64,000 nt of DNA from Chamaelirium japonicum (GCA_947650365.1 OX393554.1:34180204-34244203), one strand, 5' to 3'. Numbered from the stretch's first letter, positions 47,500 through 63,189 are shown. Made by a program: numbers and translations. Notes: generated from the letters alone by a model not told the origin.

Positions 47500-48243
47500 T
47501 GTAACATCCGACATCCGCCCCAAACACACAAGATATTGTCCGCTTTGCCCGTGCCCGCACGAGAACTTCCCAGGGAGGTCACCCATCCTGGTATTACTCT
47601 CGTCTGATCACGCTTAACTACGGAGTTCTTACGAAACTCATAGCGGTGCATGGTTTTAAAACGCATCTTCTATGTTTGGGAGGGGAAATTATATAAGTAG
47701 CTCAGGATCTCCTTCTCTCCAAGCGATGTGGGGCTAACTCATGGCCTTGTACACCTCACCTCATCCATCTTGGCATCCCAGCCTCAGGAGTCTTGGCTCT
47801 TGGCCTATTGGATCTTGGTCGTCACAATCCACCCCCCTTAGGGCTACACGTCCTCGTGTATAGTTAGACCCCCCCATCTCAAGGAGAACCGGCTCTGATA
47901 CCATTTTGTAACATCTGCCCCAAACACACAATATATTGTCCGCTTTGCCCGTGCCCGCACGAGAACTTCCCAAGGTGGTCACCCATCCCGGTACTACTCT
48001 CGCCCGAGCACGCTTAACTACGGAGTTCTTACGAAATCCGTAGCAACGCACGGTTTTAAAACGCGTCTTCTATGTTTAGGAGGAGAAATTATATAAGTAG
48101 CTTAGGATCTCCTTCTCTCCAGGCGATGTGGGGCTAACTCATGGTCTTGTACACCTCACCTCACCTCACCTCATCCATCTTGGCATTCCTACCTCAGGAG
48201 TCTTGGCTCTTGGCTATTGGCCTATTGAATCTTGGTCGTCACA
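47500..48243 (-). mobile_element. Cassandra TRIM element 2, complete
   Basis: The LTRs are 47500-47826 and 47907-48243, starting TGTAACAT and ending GTCGTCACA. The 80-bp interior has the polypurine tract and the primer site (GGCTCTGATACCA, the complement of TGGTATCAGAGCC). The 5S-like section includes CACGCTTAACTACGGAG. The flanks GTGTT and GTGTC match at 4 of 5. The orientation is as in copy 1. Confidence 0.92.
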
Positions 48244-49789
48244 GTGTCGATCCTTGTCTGTTGATGTCACATACATGTGACCATCTCTGTCATATCTTTT
48301 GGGCACAGATTTTGTTCACAGAAATCCATATTTTTTCATGGATGCATATCGTCGATTCTTGTGCTCTGGTCAACTGCGTCATAGTTTTTGTGTGTTTTTT
48401 GAAGACCACACTCTTCAATCTTTGTTATGTTCTTTAAATTTGTTAGTGGGATCAATTTGTTTTAAGTCATATATGCTCTAGTCACATGCATATAAGATTT
48501 AAGTTTTAAGATTTGTTTTATGTTATGAGTTCATTGTCTTCAATTTATATTATGTTCTTAAGATATTTTAGTAAAATCACTTTTGTATTCATTTATATAT
48601 GCTCTAGACACAAGCATTACTGAATAACAGTTTTAGGGGGGTTTTTTAGGCTATGTTCTTTAATCATTTTTATGTTCTTCACTTTTGTTAGTGGGGTCAA
48701 TTTGGTTTAATTTATATATGTTTTGGTCACCTGTAAGACTATATGACAGTGTAAATATATTGTTTTAGACCATGTTCTTAAATCTTTTTTATGTTGAGTT
48801 TGTTAGTCGGATCAATTTGGTTTAATTTATATATACTTTGTTCATCTGTATACAAGATTCAATTTTTATTTTATTTTATAGGTCATTGTCTTCAATATAA
48901 GTTCAAGTCTATATTTTTTTTCTTAATGGAAATATTTTTGTGTTATTTCATAAATGTTATGGCTAATGTTTTTGTTGTTCTTTTAAATTTTTCACAACAC
49001 AAATTATCAGAGTTCCCTTGAATCTATCAATTTAAGTTGAAAATATTTGAAGTAAACTAGATGTGACTTACAACACAAGTAATAGCATTGCATACACATC
49101 AGTGCATCAAAACAAGTCCAATGTGTTTACTTCACAAGCATGTTTTGTCATGTGATAAATTATGATTATGAGTTATGGTCAAATAATTACTAGGTCTTGA
49201 CTTCCATTTAAGCTGAAAAAAGGAGCTCCAGTCAAATAATTACTACTTTGAGAATTTAATTTAGGCTATATTAATATTATATATTCTGAATATTGGCACT
49301 GATCTAAATTTTATATGTTTATCATGTGGGTATAATTATAATAAGGTAATTATACACACTCTGCTATTTTGTAGTGTCGATTACAGCCATTATAATAATG
49401 GCAGGACAATAATGGAAGGCCATATGCAAGGCAACCAATTATCGCCATATAATGAGCGTACTCCTATCAACTAATTGTATCATTTTTTTTATATTAGGAA
49501 GACCTTTCTTAGGTTAGAATTCTAATTGAATGATTTTTATAATATGGTAATGTAGTGATGGAAGGAAGTATTATTTTGAGAAAAATAAAGCTTATGTTGT
49601 TGCAGACTATGTTGGATAATATTATAATAATCAATGATTATTTAAAGTGTATATTTGATGTAGGTGTTATATTTTTTATATATTTTCTACAAGTGATTCT
49701 AATAATTCATTTACACATTAAACAAAGTCTTATGAAAAATGATGAAGATGAATATAACAGGCATGAGATTTCTATATTGTGGGGGCAAA
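48244..49789. other. Unassigned, T-rich region upstream of the Harbinger remains
   Basis: Repeated phrases such as GGATCAATTTG(G/T)TTTAA and TTATATATG recur between about 48440 and 48850, suggesting an old internal repeat. Part of this may belong to the PIF/Harbinger element that follows. Confidence 0.35.
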
Positions 49790-50870
49790 GTTTGCATAGA
49801 CTATTTATTAAGAATAATCAGGCATGCATTGATGAGTTAATAATGAATTTATATACTTTTTAATTCTCATGTCATATATTGTGACCAATTGATAGGAAAG
49901 AAGATAACAAACATTATTTAGTGGAGGAAACGATTATTGTCTTCTTGTATATTCTAGCTCACCGTGTGAAGAATCGAATTATCAAAATGTCATTCAAATA
50001 TTCTGGAGAGATGATTAGTCGATATTTTAATATGATTTTAGATGGAGTACTACGATTATAAGGAGAACTTCTTGAGAAGCCCGGGGTCGTGTCCGAAAAC
50101 TTCATAAATAATAGATCAAAATGGTTTAAAGTATGATTTTATTTGATCTTTAGTTTATATAGGTGCTTAAGTTTGCAACATGTTGGGACTAATTGTATTC
50201 TTTTGAATATAATTATCAAGGTGTTTTTGATGGGACATATAATATAGTTAATGAGCTGGAGGTGGACAAAATTAGGTATCGAAGTAGGAAGACTAAATAG
50301 TATCAAATGTCCTAGCAGTTTGCTCCCATGATTTATTTATGTTTTACTGGGTTGGGAAGGATCAGAGGTAGGTTCACGAGTACTTCGTAATGTTATTAAT
50401 AGGAGAAATTGATCGATCGTGCTTTAATGTATCTAGTTTGATCTTTTATACATACATACTATTTTAGTAATGTAGATTGATAGACAGAGTTTAATATTGA
50501 CATGTATTTTAGGGTTTTACCATTTGGTTGATGCATGATATATAAATAGTGAAGACTTACTTTTTCCATTTAGAGTTCCACACAATCACCTAAATCTTTA
50601 AAGAGAGAGGGTCATTAACCCATCAGCCCCAATGAGTTCTTTAACATGAAGCATTCAATGGCTCAAAATATCATTGAACGATGTTTCGGTTTGCTTAAGT
50701 TGCAATGATCGATTCTTAGAGACCCTTCTTTTTATCCAATCAAGACATAGTGTCAGATCATTATGCTGTGTTACCTTGTCCATAATCTTAAGGATAGAAA
50801 TGGTTATTGCCCGATGGACATGCATCTAGATTCAAGTCCTTTACCACCCTTTACTCAATTTGAGGGTGAT
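49790..50870 (+). pseudogene. PIF/Harbinger transposase (DDE_Tnp_4 type), decayed
   Basis: Segments in plus-strand order match the plant Harbinger/ALP1-like transposase. These are QACIDELIMNLYTF, then FLYILAHRVKNRI, then SGEMISRYFNMILDGVLRL, GELLEKPGVV and DGTYNIV. The last segment is FFNMKHSMAQNIIERCFGLLK with CYLVHNL further on. Stops and frame changes separate them, and an intron-like stretch lies after SKWFK near 50125. It is clearly non-functional. Confidence 0.82.
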
Positions 50871-51139
50871 ATAATCGCATATATATTTAAACAACCGAAC
50901 AATTAACTACTTTCAGAGCTAGCTTAGCTCAAGAAATGTTCGATGAGTGGAGGGCTCTAGGAATGCAGCATGATCCTTTCTTTGGATCTATTCATATGTT
51001 TGATATGATTTTTTCTAATATATAAACAATATTATATTTTTTGTAGACATGTTCACTCTATATAAGACATGTATTGATATGTTTGATAGTTTATACTCAT
51101 TAATGCCTCTGATTATATGCATTCTACTGTGAATCATTG

Positions 51140-51450
51140 AATGGTTGTAGGATGAGTTCTCAAAATACAGCAACATCTTCACGACCCTGTGCTTAGTCTA
51201 GGCCAAAAAATTAATAGTCTACAAGAGGATGATACACTCAACAAGTGCTTGTTAGATATATGTAATGGTGCTTGCTGGAAAGTATATAATGGCTTTTAGT
51301 AAATGTACTTAGTACATATTGAGAAGTTGATGGACGCTAGATTTACTGGATGTGGATTGAAGACAAATCTCTCAGATTAAATTACTTTGAAAGCAAGCAT
51401 TCACAAACAATGAAATCATAACGAAAGGAAGTAGGTTAACTTTTGATGAA
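51140..51450 (+). pseudogene. Harbinger partner ORF (Myb/SANT-like), decayed
   Basis: Starting with MSSQNTATSSRP at about 51152, a broken reading frame has the order and spacing expected of the Myb-like second protein of PIF/Harbinger elements. It lies 3' of the transposase. The match is weak and has several stops. Confidence 0.4.
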
Positions 51451-53305
51451 GAAAAAAAAAAGGTTGTTCGTGATAAAGCTATTTTTCATGATTGAATGAA
51501 GGTTTGAATACACATTCATTTGCTATAGTTTATTTTTGTGATTAATTGGACTTTTATGTAAGTTATTTATTCTCCCAACTACCTGTTTTTTTGTAAGTCA
51601 TCCAATTGCGAAAGGGTTGTATAACAAATTCATTCCCCGCTATGATAACCTAATGTTCATCGTTGTGAAGGATCGAGCTAATGGTCTATGAGCTAATTTT
51701 GTCGCTGCTATTGAGAAAATAAACAACAATGGTACGGGTCCCACCACGCTTTTTTTTTAAAAAAATAGTCATTTGTATCCCCTGGCCTAATTTACTAAGT
51801 ACCACCATAGAGGGTTGCATGTCGCCGCCCGCGTAGGCCAACGTCATTATCGTCGCCTCTGCCCAAACCTCCATCATGGTCGTTAGTGCTCATGCAACCA
51901 GGCACCTCCTCCTCCTCCCTCCTTCCTTCCTTCTCCTCCTTCCTCCTCACCAAAAACCTAACCCACCACGTGGTGGGTTAGGATTTTGGCAAGGATGAAG
52001 GAGGAGTAGTAGGAGGAGAAGGACAAGTAAAAATGAGGTGGCAGTAGCGACAGACGTACTGCACGATCGTCATTGGTAGTGTATACGAACGCATGCAACG
52101 ACGAAGACTTGCAATGTGCGATAACACTGGAAGATTTGGTTAGGTGATACAACAACTAACATTTTCATTTGCGGTGGTACTTGAAGACTATTTGAGGTGC
52201 AAATATTGATATAATTTTTTGTCTATTGGATTGGATTGATAGGATTTGGATTAGTGATCACTATGGAAAAATCAAAGTTGTTTTACTATTAAGTTTGGCA
52301 AGATTAAATAGTTACTCCTACTGTCTTCGAACTTCACAATTTTACCATAAGAAAAAATCATGAATGTTTTTTTTAGAAATGTTATTCTTGTTGTGTGAGA
52401 TGTGGTCTAGGATTTGCAAAAACTTTGGTTAATTAATAAAATAGTTGTTTATTTAATAGAATTACTTTATGGTATGTATTATTATACATGTTTTGTTTAC
52501 AGAACTTAAACAAGTCATGGCTACATAGTAGTCCATCTGAGTGGGAGACTCGGTGGATTGGTACTATGAGCCTAAATCATTCGCAGCTTTAATTAGGATT
52601 GGTCACGCTAACAGAATAAGCTGTTGGAATGACAAAGCATGTGTATCTCTACCATGGTCATTGTTAAGCACAAATATCTGTATCTAAACGGAACCAACAC
52701 AGCGCACATATCGGTGAGCAGACACCGGTGCACTCTGTTGTGTTTCTACTTAGGGTAATCAGTCATAAACCCTACGGAACCGTGACTGGTGGACTAACCA
52801 GTTGCGTGTAACTTTGGTTCACCGACGTGTGAGGGATTTAACCACGACCCAATAGCACGATGCACTAGGTTGTCGGAATGACGTTGCATCGATGTGCCAC
52901 TCATGCAGGCCATCCATATTCCTATCGAAAGGTGCGTTCCTTGGTATGACAAACACCGTACTAAATCCATGCTTGGTGGTCATCAGTCGAGTTATTTGAC
53001 TAGATCCGGCTGCTTTGTCCAAAGCAACCTGAGGTACATAGTAATGGTCCACCTGGAAAGAACCTAGTCAGATGGTCACTTGAGTCTGACAGTACTCTCC
53101 ACCGCTTGAGTAGACACATGGCATCAAGTGTAGAGACATCGCATTACCAATACTATACGAACAGGAGGGGTATACGAGATAGCGTAGTAAGTGTAAGAGG
53201 ACTAGAGTGCAGCCTGTGTCACACTATTGGTAGCCACACAGACCTAGAGGATTGACAGAGACACTTGCGTAGTGTGTCGATCAGGCCTGGTTGGAAGTCA
53301 TGAAC
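51451..53305. other. Unassigned region
   Basis: Possibly the 3' end of the Harbinger element, then a C/T-rich patch near 51900-51960 and mixed sequence to 53305. No gene, LTR or terminal repeat was recognised. Confidence 0.3.
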
Positions 53306-53833
53306 TGTAACATCCTTCCCAAACACACAAGATATTGTCCGCTTTACCCGTGCCCACACGAGAACTTCCCAGGGAGGCCGGTCACTTATCCTAGTACTGC
53401 TCTTGCCTGAGCATGCTCAACTACGGAGTTCTTATGAAAATTGTAGCGGCGCACGATTTTAAAACACATCCTCTATGTTTGGGAGGAAAAATTATATAAG
53501 TAGCTCAGTATCTCCTTCTTTCCAAGCGATATAGGGCTAACTCATGGCCTTATACACCTAACCTCACCTCGCCTCACTTGATCTATCTTGGCATCACATC
53601 CTCAGGAGTCTTGGCTTTTTGCTATTGGCCTATTAGATCTTGGTCGTCACAATCCACCCCCCTTAGGGCTACACGTCCTAGTGTAGGGTTAGACCCCCCA
53701 TTGCGAGGAGAACCGGCTCTGATACCAATTTGAACATCCACCCCAAACACAGAAGATATTGTCCGCTTTGCCCATACCCGTACGAAAAATTCCTAGGGAG
53801 GTCACCCATCCTAGTACTGCTCTCGCTCGAGCG
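53306..53833 (-). mobile_element. Cassandra TRIM element 3, right LTR truncated
   Basis: The left LTR is 53306-53651, the interior 53652-53730 has the polypurine tract and primer site, and the second LTR starts at 53731 but ends after about 100 bp near CTCGCTCGAGCGAG. The 5S-like part is more diverged (TGCTCAACTACGGAG). The orientation is as in copies 1 and 2. Confidence 0.88.
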
Positions 53834-54060
53834 AGGGTTGGGAGAGGTCGGGTCCAGCTGTTATCATTTTTTTTACATTGTGATCAGTTAATGGACGAAC
53901 GATTGAGATCTAGTCACGTGGCTGGTAGCCTATTTTTAAATTAGGCTGTCAGTCCATACCTCGTATTATCTCTCTCTCTCACCACTCCGTGCATCAGATG
54001 CACGCACCTAGTGTATCGGACGGCTATGGACCGCACAAACCGCAGACCGCACCTAAGCAC

Positions 54061-56076
<2,016 letters not shown>

Positions 56077-56148
<72 letters not shown>
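56077..56148. repeat. (AT)n microsatellite between two palindromic elements
   Basis: About 36 AT units. Confidence 0.95.
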
Positions 56149-56149
<1 letters not shown>

Positions 56150-56291
56150 CGTGCTAGGATACGACGTGCGGTGCGTGCGGCGGCGCACCGCAGTCGTCTA
56201 ATGCACCGCTGCGGTGCGTGCGATGCACGCAGTAGTGCATCAGACGGTTATGGTGCGACACCGTACGCACCATACGTCGCATTTTAGCATT
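56149..56291. mobile_element. Small palindromic element, about 143 bp
   Basis: The arms share GTGCTAGGATACGACGTGCG on the left and, inverted, CGTACGCACCATACGTCGCA on the right, with a GTGCATCG centre. It is bounded by (AT)n and (CT)n. A related stretch lies at 53990-54060. Confidence 0.7.
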
Positions 56292-56402
<111 letters not shown>

Positions 56403-56796
56403 GGATGATTAATTACACTATGAGCTGCCGGGGGGGGGGGGATGAGTTGCGGGTATTTTGAACCCCCAAAAAGTTTTGGAATTTGATGAAATTTGGTGAG
56501 GTTGTTGTATATGGTAAAATGATCATCCTCACCAATTTTCATCAAATTCCAGAACTTCTAGGGGGGTCAAATGGTCGAAGCAAAATCTACATATTTTAAT
56601 GGTGACTGCGTAAGGCAGATTTTGCTTCGACCATTTGACCCCCCTTAGAAGTTTTGGAATTTGATGAAAATTGGTGAGGATGATCATATTACCCAAGACA
56701 ACAATCTCACCAAATTTTATCAAATTCCAAAACTTTTTGGGGGAATACCCGCAGCTCACTTTCCCCCCTTGCAGCTCACATCACAACCAATCATCG
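56403..56796. mobile_element. Palindromic element with AGCTGC ends (copy 1, full)
   Basis: The left arm has GAGCTGCCGGGGG and GTTTTGGAATTTGATGAAAT; the right arm has the complements CATCAAATTCCAAAAC-like and GCAGCTCA. The centre is near 56600 (GGTGACTGCG). It is bounded by AG and CT runs. Partial copies occur at 56930-57150 and 63187-63416. Confidence 0.85.
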
Positions 56797-57439
<643 letters not shown>

Positions 57440-57459
57440 CTATATATATATATATATAT

Positions 57460-59260
57460 GGGTTGGGATCCGGAAACACAAAGGATTGCCACCTTTATTA
57501 ACACGGGACAACATCTATCGGATTTTATTAAATGGATGATCAGGATTAGAGATAATGTCACCGCTGCCATATATGCGGTTAGTCTAACTGTTAGCCGGAT
57601 GAGTTTTTTTTTGTTTCCTTTAGAGAACAGAGGGTACACGGCTTTGAGCCGAGCCGTTCACCAAACCCCCCTTAATTTATGGTCTCATCCGGATTCTCAT
57701 GCATGTTATTTGAAGATACTACGGACATACTCTCAGACATACTGCAGTGGTGTGTGTCCGGTGGTGTATGTCTGAGAGTATGTCCTTAGTATGTTCAAAT
57801 AGCATATATTACTGCCTAGTAGGGGTGCAACTCGGGTCGGGTTGGTTCGGGTTTGAGCCAACCCGGAACCAAACCGAACTAGTTCGGTTCTACCATATTG
57901 AAACCCGAACATACCCGACTTGGGTATAGACCCGAACCAACCCAACCCACACTAAGATCTGGTTGGTTCGGGTTGGTTCTCGGGTTGAGAGTTGGTCTAA
58001 AAAAACAATGGTTATCGGTTATTTACTAACAAACTAAAGGTCCATGATGGGCTCTAGACTTTAGCCACTCGTTGAATTCTCTTGGTAGTTGGTTCAACGT
58101 TTAGCAAACAAATAACATTTACTCGGGTGCTAGTGTGATGGAGCTCAAAAGTCCAAACCCGTGACATGTATGTGGACTAATATATATGAGTTCGGTTCTC
58201 GGGTTGGGTCGGGTCTACCCGATCCTCAACCCGGAACTAACCCATATTTAGCGGGTCCACAAAACTTAGAACCGAACCAACCCATTTACCCAAAATATCC
58301 GAACCAACCCGACCCATTTAGGTCGGGTTGGGTCGGTTCATAGTTTTACCGGACCCAAGTTGCACCCCTACTGCCTAGTGCCTCATGATGTTTGTGCAGT
58401 TGTCTAGTATGGGGAGAAATGCTATTCAGCCTGAAAGTTTTACCAATTCCACTCTCACTAACAACTTATAAATCTCTACCCCCACCACTTGTACGTTGCC
58501 ACACCAATCGGGTTGAGCGAAATCGAAAAAACCTTCGGTTAAATAGCATTTCTCTGGTATGGGATTCACAGCCTGGCATCTAGTGGCTGTGATGCACATC
58601 AAGCTCACTCGTGGTGCGCGACTTATTAACTTGTCGGGTAGCCAGCCATCCAGTGACTGTGATAAACATTGAGCTCAAGTGGGGTGCGCGACCGACAAGA
58701 GATCTGAACCCACGTATGGGAAGATTGGCGACTCCAGTCAATTTGTTTCTCATTCGATCAATTAGAGAATTATATACATGCTTTGTGATGGACACACAAA
58801 ATTCTACGATGAATGTAGTCGGCTAGATAAGCCCTTGCAATGCTCTTCTATTACGGAAAATGCTACTCGCTATCGTTTTTCCTCTCGAAAACATCTATTA
58901 GTTTACATGAAGCTTCTTTCAATCTCGTAACCTCTTTGACGCCAACCTAATAAATAGACAAGTAATGCCAACCCAAAAACCTTATTCACTCTACGATTAC
59001 TTACCATCTCTTAATCTAAGAAACAATACAGTCTTGAACAGCTCCTACTAAAGGGCCACCCAAAGATCATAATTGACAACAAAATTTTTTTTTAACACCA
59101 TAAGATAAAATTCTACTACAGAAATCATATACCCAACATATCTCTTGTAAGACGCCACCTCCTCAAAACAATGCAAATGGTATAACATCTAATAAAATCC
59201 GACGGATGCTGTCCCGTGTTAATAAAGGTGGCAATCCTTTGTGTTTCCGGATCCCAACCC
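57460..59260. mobile_element. 1.8-kb element with TIRs of about 70 bp, flanked by (TA)n
   Basis: The left end starts GGGTTGGGATCCGGAAACAC and continues through AAAGGATTGCCACC and TTTATTAACACGGGACA to about 57530. The right end is its complement, ending at 59260, with only a few mismatches. A (TA)n run touches both ends. Inside are a hairpin (57701-57807), a hAT element (57820-58370) and a tandem repeat near 58571-58690. No transposase was recognised. Confidence 0.88.
57820..58370. mobile_element. Non-autonomous hAT element with GGGTTGG/AACCCGA-rich ends
   Basis: The termini TAGGGGTGCAACT and AAGTTGCACCCCTA are inverted. The 8-bp duplication CTGCCTAG is exact (57812-57819 and 58371-58378). 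The subterminal DNA is packed with GGGTTGG and CCAACCCGA. It is nested in the 1.8-kb TIR element. Confidence 0.92.
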
Positions 59261-59883
59261 TATATATATACTAGTAATGCCCGTGCCTGTCGGCACGCAA
59301 AAGATTTCGGGGGTGAGAACAAAATTTTGAGGAAAGTGACAATACTTAAAAGGTGGCCAAAATATTTTGAGGGTAGAAACAAAAATTTTCGAGTGCAGTA
59401 AAAGATTTCAAGACAAAAAAATTTGAGTGCACGCAAAAGATTTTGAGGGCATTGCAAAAAATTTATAGAACAATGACAATATATTGACGACGATGACAAT
59501 ATTTAATTGCTAATGATGTAAAATTTAATTACTTTTAATGATGTAAAATTGTTTTATCATGGGATCACCTCGCACACTCTTCCCCTCCTCTGTTGAGTCT
59601 ACTCCCCTTCCTCCTTTGGTCTGCGAAAAATGAACCTGCGTCAATCTGCTCCATTACATCCGGCTGCGAGATCGTCGGCGGCAGGTCCAGGTAATAGGCC
59701 TATCGGCACTCGGACAGCTAATTTCGATGGCCAAAAACTTTCTTCAGGGGCGCCAACATTCGATGGAGAAGTCAAAATTCGTTCGTGATAGTGTAATATG
59801 TGTATGCTCTCCACATAACTGGCAAAACACGATAGTAATATGGAGAAAAAACTGTCACAATGAAAAAAAAGATGATATTGTTG

Positions 59884-59943
<60 letters not shown>

Positions 59944-61425
59944 CCCTTGCTAACGTGAAAAAAAACCATAAAAAAAGAAAATCAACGACCAAGTAAAAAA
60001 AATTGAATGACTTTAAATAGTCGCCCAGAACCTGGTTCGGGGTCCAACCAATGACACCTGTCCCAACATGTTCGATCACCAGGCCTGGGGATCTCTCGAT
60101 GGCCTGTAGATCTTAACAATCCGGAACCATCCAAACAGACGAAAATAATAGGTATCGATGGTCGGACCCCAAACCACTGCGATACCGTGGTTTATTTTGA
60201 TGTTACTTTATTTTCCTCTCTACTTTTTTAATATTTTTTAAAATGTAAAACTCGATGAACCCATAATTTTATTATTATTCTAAGAGAGAAGAGGGCATAA
60301 TTTTATTATTATTCTAAGAGAGAAGAGGGCATAGAAGGGTAACCGTATGATGCGCGCCACTTGTCACAAATGGCATCGCAGCTGTTGTGGCTAAGTGCGG
60401 TTCACTATAGGGCCTGATGGTAGGCATACATGGCAGTAATGCCCGTGCATATCGGCACGCAAAAGATTTGAGGGCGGGAGCAATATTTTGAGGAAAGTGA
60501 CAATATGGTCACTAACAATTGCAAGCTGTGATAATGAAACTGAAACCCAAAATTTATCAAAAAAAAAAAAACCACAAAGAAAAATAATAAAAAAATTATA
60601 AATCAATCGTTGAACCTAGCAATCGACGGGTCGAGTTACATGTATACTCCTCCGGTCTCCCTCTCCATCATGACGGCATCCCTCGCGACAACAGCCCCCT
60701 CCTGACAGTCCCCCTCTAGTCTCCCTCTCACTTGCGACTGCCCCCCTCCGATCTTCTCTTTCTGTCATCAACGATCAACAAAGCAGAGCAATTTTAGTAA
60801 AATAAAAAATAAAAAACCCTCGAACGAAAAAAGGTTCTTTAGATACAAAGAATGAACAGAGAAAAGAAGAAAAGGAAAGAACTGCATTGAAAAACTTCAC
60901 CGGTGATTACCTCATTATCAATGCAATCCATGGGGATCTGCATGTCGATCTCCCTTTCTTTCTGTCATCAATTCAGAAGGAAAAAAAAAGGAAAAAAAAT
61001 TTCTTTAGATACAAACAAAACTGCAATACAAAGAACTTCAATGAAAAAACAGGGGATTTGTATTGAAAAAACCTCATTACAATACTTAATGTCCATCTCC
61101 ATGTCGATTTGCCTCGCTTCCTGCAGGTGTCGATTTGTCTACATGTTGATTGCTAGCCTATCTGTCGATTTAGCAACATGGTGTGGGACTGGGACATTGA
61201 AGTGTTGCATCCACATCGGATTCTCACTGTTGCTCACCACATAGGTGCGGCCCACTGCGACGTCGGCGACGAGGATGACCTCGTAGGGGTCGCTTGTCAT
61301 GGAGGATAACTAATCGAGCTTCCCGTTCACCATGCACCCATATCACCACCACATCATCACCACCACCACATCCACTCCTGCACTCATATCACCACCACCA
61401 CCACATCCACACTTCACATCCCCAA

Positions 61426-61471
<46 letters not shown>

Positions 61472-62062
61472 CTTACCTGTTGAGGTCGCTAAGGATCTTG
61501 GCAAGGGGGGCGGGTAATCCGGTGCCGGTGAGGGAGGAAAGAGGGGCCAGCTATGGATCAGAATGAGGCAGCGGCGAAAGGGGGTCTGGTGTGGTGTCAT
61601 CGGGGGTGGAGGCACGAATGATCGGCGACCAAGCCAACCTGCCAATCCAGCACGAACGACTGGCGACCAAGCCCGATCTCAGCCCGGCCATGACGTCCGA
61701 CCGCCTCCGACCTGCCGATCTTCGCCAATCCGCTCTGGCCTGCCAATCTCTGTCAATCCCTAACCGACTGTCGTCGCTCATCTGCCTCCGGCATGCCGAT
61801 CTCTGTTGATCCGCCTCCGGCCAACCGATCCGCGACCATCGATCCAACTCCAGCCTGCCAATCTCTGCCACCCCACCCAAGATCTGCGCTAAAAGAGAAG
61901 GAGCCCGATAGAGGAGGCGATCGTACCTCTCGATGGGGGGTTCGATCGTACCTCTTGATAGGGGGTTTCAGTTTGGGGGGGGGAGAGAGATCGGTGCCGT
62001 GAGAGGGGGCGATTGCACCAAGGTAGGTTTCCATTTGGGGACAGAGGAGCGAGCACGTGCGG

Positions 62063-62119
<57 letters not shown>

Positions 62120-62673
62120 GCCGGGGGACGGGTATCGCGCGGGGGGGGGGGAGAGGGAGATTTGGGCCGGGATGGCTCTCGCTCTCGGGGAATCGGACGA
62201 CTGATCTCTCTCTTGATCGATTTGTGAATCGGACGGCTGATAGTGATTTAAATTTGAGACTATGGTGTGTGAAACAGACGGCAATGGCTGATGATCTCTC
62301 TTGATTTTTTTTCTATACATGCCGAATTAATGGTGGGAGGGGGACCAGTACAGGTGGCAGCCATAGGAAAATAACCCTTGGCAAGAAAACGAGTTAATAA
62401 TCGGATAAATACCCAACGTATCCCTAGTTTTTTTACATAAAAACCCTTCAAACGATTATTAAATTTTCTTTTTTACAATCAGGTCGTTCACTAATTTATT
62501 ACTTCCTTCACTTAATTTCATCCCCATATTTCAACTCGATTCAATCTTAGTCATTCCCCTCTTTTTAGATGAATCTCACTCATCCTAACACCAATTTATC
62601 TCATCCCCTCATTCTATCCTCCTCTCAAAAACAGATCCTGACCGTTCTTTGTACCCCCCACAAAACTGTAGCT

Positions 62674-62676
<3 letters not shown>
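59261..62676. other. Unassigned region with repeated GTAATGCCCGTGC phrase and microsatellites
   Basis: The phrase GTAATGCCCGTGC, then TCGGCACGCAAAAGATTT and GAGGAAAGTGACAATA, occurs at about 59272 and again at about 60435. It is probably the end of one repeat family. A 38-bp phrase is duplicated in tandem near 60258-60335. Microsatellites are (CT)n 59888-59942, (AG)n 61433-61470 and (GA)n 62065-62117. The GC-rich part 61550-61900 gives overlapping ORFs with no recognisable domain. Confidence 0.4.

Positions 62677-62710
<34 letters not shown>
62677..62710. repeat. (TA)n microsatellite
   Basis: It sits against the left end of the next palindromic element. Confidence 0.9.
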
Positions 62711-62713
<3 letters not shown>

Positions 62714-63094
62714 GCTGGGTTCCTATGGCATGTCATAAGGATTACCCTATGACATACGATGAATTAGTAATGCTAGAATGTTTAGAATGTATTGAATTTT
62801 TTTGAGGGTGATCACCTTACCTTAGATAGAATGTTCATAAAAAATCAAAGCATTTTAAAACTTGTTGGGACTTCAAATGTTAGAAGCTTTATCGGCCATC
62901 CATTTTAACCGTTGAACTGAAAACCATCTTTGATGCCTCTAGAAGTTTTAGAATGTGCCGATTTTTTGTGGGGGTCCTATCTAAAATAGGGTGATCATCT
63001 TTATAAAAATTCAAAATATTCTAAATATTCTAGGGTTACTAATTCATCATATGTCATAGGGTACTCCCTATGACATGTCATAGGAACTCATTTA

Positions 63095-63097
<3 letters not shown>
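62711..63097. mobile_element. Palindromic MITE with CATGTCATA ends, flanked by (TA)n
   Basis: The left arm has GGTTCCTATGGCATGTCATA and TACCCTATGACATACGATG; the right arm has CATATGTCATAGGGTA and CATGTCATAGGAACTC. TA runs border both sides. The interior contains weaker inverted phrases around TTCTAGAAGTTTTAGAATG. Confidence 0.8.

Positions 63098-63186
<89 letters not shown>
63098..63186. repeat. (AT)n microsatellite
   Basis: About 44 AT units between two palindromic elements. Confidence 0.95.

Positions 63187-63189
<3 letters not shown>

Noticed and set aside
8976-53830. 5S rRNA genes on the minus strand
   Set aside because: The 5S-like segments are inside LTRs with primer sites and polypurine tracts (Cassandra) and diverge from a functional 5S gene; they are not annotated as rRNA genes.
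58660-58740. tRNA-derived SINE (GGTTCAGATC-like B box on the minus strand)
   Set aside because: No A box at the right spacing, no poly-A tail and no second copy were seen.
61551-62320. Overlapping ORFs of 60-143 codons
   Set aside because: They come from GC-rich and (GA)n sequence, with no domain and open frames on both strands.
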